From contig CAZEFM010000006.1 in NCBI GenBank assembly GCA_964511575.1, positions 18,071 through 82,070 of the forward strand: a DNA stretch of 64,000 nucleotides. The letters are read 5' to 3'. The position numbers were made by a program, and so were the translations under genes. The notes beneath the pieces were generated by a model. The model worked only from the letters and a program-made list of their open reading frames with translations. It was not told the DNA's origin and searched no databases. The first letter of the stretch is position 1; each line of letters begins with the position of its first letter. This DNA comes from CALKHT01 sp964511575 (GTDB taxonomy: Bacteria > Planctomycetota > Phycisphaerae > Phycisphaerales > Phycisphaeraceae). Shown one piece after another: positions 59,674-64,000 of this stretch.

Positions 59674-60450
59674 CTAGGCGAGGTGTTCGCGCCAGATTTG
59701 GGTTTGCTCGTGCTGCGTCAGGTTGAAGTGCAGCGCGGTGAGGGTGATGTACTTTTTGAACAGGGCGTCGACATCGGTGTCGGGCGGCATGTGGCGGAAG
59801 TCCATGCCTGAGCCGGCGAGGAAGTGGCGATCGCCTGAGGGATGCTCGCTGGGTTCGTAGGCGTCGATGAGCGGGCTGGTGGAGATGGGGACGACGCGCA
59901 CGCCCCTGGGTTCCGCGCCGTCGTCGAGGATGGGGATGTTGACGTTGAGCACGGTGTGCGGCTGCACGGGGCCTGCGACGATGCGGTCGATGATTTGACG
60001 GGCGTGTCGGGCGGCGGCATCCCAACGGGTCTTGGCGGGGTCGCCGATGTGGAGGCTGACGGCGACGGCGGGAATGCCGATGAAGGCCGCTTCCATGGCC
60101 GCGGCGACGGTGCCGGAATAGATGACGTTGATGCCCACGTTGGCGCCGGCGTTCATGCCGCTGACAACCAGGTCGACCGGGTCGTCCAGCAACTGGGCGA
60201 TGGCGAGCTTCACGCAATCAGCCGGGCGACCTTCCACCGCCACACCTTCGAAGATTTCCTGCCCCGTTTCCAGCGAGACGATGTGTCGCCGGGTGGCGAT
60301 CGTCTGCTTGAAGGTGACGGCGTGAGACATGGCGCTTTGCACCGTGGCGGGGGCGACGACGCGCACCTCGCCCAGCCCCTGCAGCGCGCGGTAGAGAGCG
60401 ATGAGGCCCGGTGCGGCGATGCCATCGTCGTTCGTCAGGAGAATACGCAC
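59674..60450 (-). CDS. surE: 5'-nucleotidase SurE
   Basis: SurE is a metal-dependent nucleoside 5'-monophosphatase. The 258-residue protein starts at GTG 60450 as MRILLTNDDGIAAPGL, with the Asp-Asp metal ligands. It has SGMNAGANVGINVIYSGTVAAAMEA in the middle, both diagnostic. Length is normal. An AAGGA sequence precedes the start by about eight bases. It converges on mgtE. Confidence 0.94.
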   Translation of the reverse strand: MRILLTNDDGIAAPGLIALYRALQGLGEVRVVAPATVQSAMSHAVTFKQTIATRRHIVSLETGQEIFEGVAVEGRPADCVKLAIAQLLDDPVDLVVSGMNAGANVGINVIYSGTVAAAMEAAFIGIPAVAVSLHIGDPAKTRWDAAARHARQIIDRIVAGPVQPHTVLNVNIPILDDGAEPRGVRVVPISTSPLIDAYEPSEHPSGDRHFLAGSGMDFRHMPPDTDVDALFKKYITLTALHFNLTQHEQTQIWREHLA

Positions 60451-60649
60451 GGATTGTTCCTTGTCGTGAGCGGTTCGGGTGTTGGCGTTGCCGGGTAATC
60501 TACGCGAATTCGCGTCGACGTTCCGGCGTGGAGGGATTCGCCCTTTCGGATGATCGGATGATGAATCCCGGTGCGGCTGGTATCATCGACGGCACGGTTG
60601 TCGGCGACGACGCGATTTCGTCAGGGGGCATCCGCTCTGGAGAATCCAC

Positions 60650-63409
60650 ATGAGTTCTGCGCAGTTGGCGTGGGCGGTGGCGATGGTGATGGTGTTGACG
60701 GCGGGGCTGCAGAGACCGGCCGTGGCACAGGACGAACCCGCCACCAGCGATGTTGATCACCGATCGCTGCTGCGGGCACTCGATGACAACAGCTTCCAGC
60801 GTGGCGAGGCGATCTACCGCAGCATCTGCGCCAACTGTCACGGGCTCGACGGTCAAACGGCAACGCTTCCCACGGCCGCGGCGTTCAGCACCAGCACGTT
60901 CAAGTTCGGCAGCGATCCGCTGTCGATGTTTCAGACGGTCACCAACGGCAACGGGCAGATGCCCCAGCAAAGCTGGATGACGCCGGATGAACGGTACGCG
61001 GTGATTCATTACGTCCGCGAAGCGTTCATGAAGGGCAAGCATCCGGACTACAAGGCGATCGATGAGGCGTACCTTGCATCGTTGCCGCGGTACGTGCCTC
61101 GACCGACGAGCGATGAGCCTGACGCCAACGAGCGTGATTTCGGGCCGGGGCTTGCGTCGCAACTGGGTCGCAGCATTTCCAGTGCGATGACGATTCGCCT
61201 GCGTGACCAGATGACGATCGCATACAACCTGCACCGCATGGATGTGGCGGGGGTGTGGCAAGGGGGCTTTCTGGATCTGAGCAAGACGCATCACGCGATG
61301 TTGCGCGGCGAGGGTGAGCCGGAGCCTGCGGGGGAGTTGCTGCGTGGGTTGTCGTTCTGGGGATGGGGGCACGAAGGGACACTGGATTATCCGCGTGAGG
61401 ATTTGCCGCCGCGTGGGCCGATGCCGACGAACTGGCTGAATTATCGCGGGCATTATCTGCACGGGGATCGGATGGTCCTGTCGTATGCGATCGATGGGCG
61501 TGATGTGCTGGAGATGCCGGTGAAGGAGCCGAACTTCGACGGCGGCATCACGCACGTGCTGCACATCGCGGCAGGCAAGACGCCGTTGCTGCTGGCCGTG
61601 GGACGGTTTGAAGGTGAACGGCTGATCGGCGGCGTGGCGTCACTGGACTACGTCACCGCGCCGACGGGAGAGCGCGGCAGCGCGGCGGATCATCTGGCGG
61701 TGGTGGCGGAACTGGATGAGCACGACGAGATGGCGGCGTACATCGGCGCGGTGGCACGCGGCGATGTCGAGGGGCTCGAGTGGCACGTGGATGCATCGCA
61801 TCGACTCGTGCTGCATATCCCCGCAAGCGATCGACCGCGCGCCGTTGAAATCACCCGTCAGATGAACACCGGCCTTGCCAACCTGGAGAACCTTGCCGGG
61901 CTGGTGCAGCTCAAGCGACTGCGCGGCAGCGTGGTGACCGACCTGACAACGCTCACGCAGGGTGGACCGCAGCGCTGGCCCGATGTGTTGGCGGCCGAGG
62001 GGCAACTCGGGCAGGACGATAACGCGTACACCCTCGATACCATCACGTTGCCGGGCACGATGCCGTGGAACGTGTGGATGCGCACCTCGGCGATCGACTT
62101 CTTCCCCGATGGCCGGCTCGTGGTGACGACGCATGGCGGGGATGTGTGGATTGTAGAAGGAGTGGACGCTTCGCTTTCCAACCTGCGGTGGAAGCGGTTT
62201 GCCGCGGGCATGTTTGAGCCGTTCGGCGTGCGCGTGATCGATAACACGATCTACGTGACCTGCCGCGACCGCATCGTGCGGCTGCACGACCGCAATGGCG
62301 ACGGCGAGGCGGACTTCTACGAAAGCTTCTTTGCCGATCCCGATGTGTCGGTCTTTTTCCATGCGTACAACTTCGACCTGCAGACGGACGCGGCGGGCAA
62401 CCTGTACTACGCCAAGGCGGGCATGTACACCGACTTCAAGCTGCCGGGGGCGATCTTCCGCATTCCACCGGAGGGCGGACGGTATGAGGTGGTGGCGACG
62501 GGTTTCCGCACGCCCAACGGCATGGGGGTGATGCCGGACGGGCGATTGACCGTCAGCGACAATCAGGGCAACTGGATGCCGGCCTCGAAGGTGAGCATCA
62601 TTCGCGAAGGCGGCTTTTACGGTTACGTGCAGACGCACATCGGCGGGGCGCGTTACGGCACGCGCTGGGCACCGGATGGCGGGAAGATCGATCACCGCCA
62701 GGTGAAGCCGCCCGCAACGTTTGATCAGCCGATCATCTGGCTGCCGCAGACGTGGGACAGTTCCAGCGGCGGGCAGGTGACATCGGATGCCCGGCGGTGG
62801 GGGCCGCTGTCGAATCGATTGCTGCACACGAGCTTCGGCAAGGGGTGGATGTTCTATCTCACGATGCAGGAGGTGGACGATGTGACACAGGCGGCCATTG
62901 TGCGCCTGCCGTTCCAGTTCAACACCGGCATCATGCGGGCGCGGGTGAACCCGGTCGATGGGCAGGTGTATGCCGCGGGTCTCACCGGTTGGCAGGGCCC
63001 GCCCGAAGCGCGCGAAGGCGGCATTCAGCGGTTGCGATACACGGGCAAACCCGTCACGGTGCTGGAGAAGTTCGAGGCGATTGAAGGCGCGGTACGGCTC
63101 ACGTTCAACCGTCCGCTCGATCGCGAAAGTGCGACGAACCTGGCGAACTATCGCACGCAGCAGTGGAACTATCGCTGGCGGCATGAATATGGCTCGCCGC
63201 ACTACCGCCCATCCGACCCCGAAAAGCAGGGGCAGGAACCGTTGCCGCTGGATCGCGTGACACTGTCAGACGATGGCCGCACCATCACGCTGCACGCCAA
63301 AACGCTCAAACCGGTGCATCAGTTGCTCGTGGAAATGGACCTCGACCTCGCCAACGGCGAACCGTTCCAGGAAGCGGTGCTGATGACGATTCACAAACTG
63401 GCGGAGTGA
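60650..63409 (+). CDS. Exported cytochrome c / beta-propeller protein (planctomycete type)
   Basis: The 919-residue protein has a signal peptide (to about residue 27). A c-type heme domain follows, with the CxxCH motif in SICANCHGLDG near residue 60 and a Met ligand likely in NGQMPQQSWM. A middle domain of about 300 residues comes next, then a six-bladed propeller-like domain (DFFPDGRLVVTTHGGDVWIVEG, FEPFGVRVIDNTIYVTCRDRIVRLHDRNGDGEADFY, PNGMGVMPDGRLTVSDNQGNW) and a C-terminal beta domain. This combination is frequent in planctomycetes, where it is linked to periplasmic sugar or polysaccharide oxidation. GGAG lies eight bases before the ATG. The substrate is unknown. Confidence 0.8.
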   Translation: MSSAQLAWAVAMVMVLTAGLQRPAVAQDEPATSDVDHRSLLRALDDNSFQRGEAIYRSICANCHGLDGQTATLPTAAAFSTSTFKFGSDPLSMFQTVTNGNGQMPQQSWMTPDERYAVIHYVREAFMKGKHPDYKAIDEAYLASLPRYVPRPTSDEPDANERDFGPGLASQLGRSISSAMTIRLRDQMTIAYNLHRMDVAGVWQGGFLDLSKTHHAMLRGEGEPEPAGELLRGLSFWGWGHEGTLDYPREDLPPRGPMPTNWLNYRGHYLHGDRMVLSYAIDGRDVLEMPVKEPNFDGGITHVLHIAAGKTPLLLAVGRFEGERLIGGVASLDYVTAPTGERGSAADHLAVVAELDEHDEMAAYIGAVARGDVEGLEWHVDASHRLVLHIPASDRPRAVEITRQMNTGLANLENLAGLVQLKRLRGSVVTDLTTLTQGGPQRWPDVLAAEGQLGQDDNAYTLDTITLPGTMPWNVWMRTSAIDFFPDGRLVVTTHGGDVWIVEGVDASLSNLRWKRFAAGMFEPFGVRVIDNTIYVTCRDRIVRLHDRNGDGEADFYESFFADPDVSVFFHAYNFDLQTDAAGNLYYAKAGMYTDFKLPGAIFRIPPEGGRYEVVATGFRTPNGMGVMPDGRLTVSDNQGNWMPASKVSIIREGGFYGYVQTHIGGARYGTRWAPDGGKIDHRQVKPPATFDQPIIWLPQTWDSSSGGQVTSDARRWGPLSNRLLHTSFGKGWMFYLTMQEVDDVTQAAIVRLPFQFNTGIMRARVNPVDGQVYAAGLTGWQGPPEAREGGIQRLRYTGKPVTVLEKFEAIEGAVRLTFNRPLDRESATNLANYRTQQWNYRWRHEYGSPHYRPSDPEKQGQEPLPLDRVTLSDDGRTITLHAKTLKPVHQLLVEMDLDLANGEPFQEAVLMTIHKLAE

Positions 63410-63451
63410 GGCGATGAAGCGACCGCGCGGATGCCCATTCGCGTCAGTGAT

Positions 63452-63874
63452 TCACCTGTGCGGCGTTTCGGATGCACGGCGCTTCCTCATGGCTTGTCGA
63501 AACCGGTGAAGATCCCGGATGAACTGAATTGCGAACACCACGAACGTGGTGACCGAGAGGACCAACACCGCATAGCCGATGATCATGCGATCGGGGTTGC
63601 GCTGGATTGTTATCGTGACGAAGAATACCCCAAGGATGACAGAAAGCAGCGTGGCAATGGCGGAGCCGATCACATAAACCAACTTCGGTCGGCGATCGTT
63701 GCGCCTTCCCAGTTTGCCGCGGCGAAACCGCGAGCCAAAGAAATGCGTCACGCCGAGAAGGTTGTACCCAGCAATCGGTTCCCCACACTGGGGGCAGCGA
63801 TTGACACGTTCATCAACGATCTGGTGACATCCGGGACAGACAACTCTGATTGATCGAGACCGATGAGGCATCAT
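63452..63874 (-). CDS. Small membrane protein with an N-terminal zinc ribbon
   Basis: From ATG 63874 the protein has 140 residues. A zinc ribbon is seen as VVCPGCHQIVDERVNRCPQCGEPI (C-x2-C twice), followed by a basic linker and two membrane helices (LVYVIGSAIATLLSVILGVFF and GYAVLVLSVTTFVVFAIQFI), with a basic tail. A GTG at 63886 could add four residues. The same ribbon-plus-helices plan recurs twice more in the window. Function unknown. Confidence 0.65.
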   Translation of the reverse strand: MMPHRSRSIRVVCPGCHQIVDERVNRCPQCGEPIAGYNLLGVTHFFGSRFRRGKLGRRNDRRPKLVYVIGSAIATLLSVILGVFFVTITIQRNPDRMIIGYAVLVLSVTTFVVFAIQFIRDLHRFRQAMRKRRASETPHR

Positions 63875-63939
63875 CCGTTCCCCCACTTACAACGGCGAAT
63901 GCTCGGGCGGATTCTCCCGAATGGCCCTTCGCGCAGCGG

Positions 63940-64000
63940 TCACTCATCCGTCACGCAGCCTTCGCTGGCGCTTTTGACGTTTTTGATGTACTTGTAGAGC
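63940..64000 (-). CDS. C-terminus of an unidentified gene, cut by the window edge
   Basis: On the minus strand an open frame runs in from beyond the window and ends LYKYIKNVKSASEGCVTDE at a TGA (63940-63942). Its codon use fits the neighbours, and it lies 65 bases before the zinc-ribbon gene in the same direction. Twenty residues do not allow identification. Confidence 0.4.
   Translation of the reverse strand, partial: LYKYIKNVKSASEGCVTDE

Overview
The window is about 64 kb of high-GC bacterial DNA with compact, mostly operonic genes. The gene types suggest a planctomycete, perhaps of the class Phycisphaerae: Tat-exported Gfo/Idh/MocA oxidoreductases, membrane proteins with N-terminal zinc ribbons, a large cytochrome c/beta-propeller protein, a sulfotransferase-rich polysaccharide operon, a scattered set of nuo genes and a divergent CTP synthase. 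That assignment is inference from gene content; the window holds no rRNA or tRNA gene to settle it.

Region 1 (1-18,458, minus strand) is one long operon for an exported polysaccharide that is probably sulfated. In transcription order it has a Wzx-type flippase, a sulfotransferase, an O-antigen ligase/polymerase-like protein, a 2-oxoglutarate/iron oxygenase, two more sulfotransferases, a family 2 glycosyltransferase, a serine acetyltransferase-like enzyme, another family 2 glycosyltransferase, a Gfo/Idh oxidoreductase, an NAD-dependent epimerase, a family 4 glycosyltransferase, a fused double family 2 glycosyltransferase, a YdjM-like membrane protein, an amidohydrolase-like protein, a GlpD-like FAD dehydrogenase and the first codons of another glycosyltransferase. 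Most junctions are 4-base ATGA, GTGA or TTGA overlaps.

Region 2 (18,500-31,100, mostly plus strand) holds a VOC protein, a peptide-type ABC importer (two OppC-type and one OppB-type permease, one binding protein, one ATPase), a site-2 protease-like peptidase, queC, an RDD protein, cdsA and a lone nuoB. Region 3 (31,100-43,900, mostly minus strand) holds two uncharacterised proteins, a repeat-rich gene-free stretch, pyrG, a zinc-ribbon protein and the nuoJKLMN membrane arm of Complex I. Two large inverted-repeat elements made of short tandem units sit between the nuo genes.

Region 4 (43,900-64,000) is mixed metabolism: a zinc-ribbon protein, an alpha/alpha-toroid protein with an HlyD-type adaptor, a Tat-exported oxidoreductase, aroF, a GcvR-like ACT protein next to gcvT, hflX, a retron-type reverse transcriptase, a PilZ protein, a HEAT/TPR protein, mgtE, surE and a large cytochrome c protein.

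Three things stand out. First, aroF is preceded by a strong promoter, a 22-codon leader peptide dense in Phe, Tyr and Trp codons, and an intrinsic terminator, which is a complete ribosome-mediated attenuator. Second, a retron-class reverse transcriptase follows hflX and has a hairpin-rich, candidate msr/msd non-coding RNA directly upstream, with no obvious effector gene. Third, several genes have a -10 hexamer 6-9 bases before the start codon, which points to leaderless transcription; the aro leader peptide is one of them.
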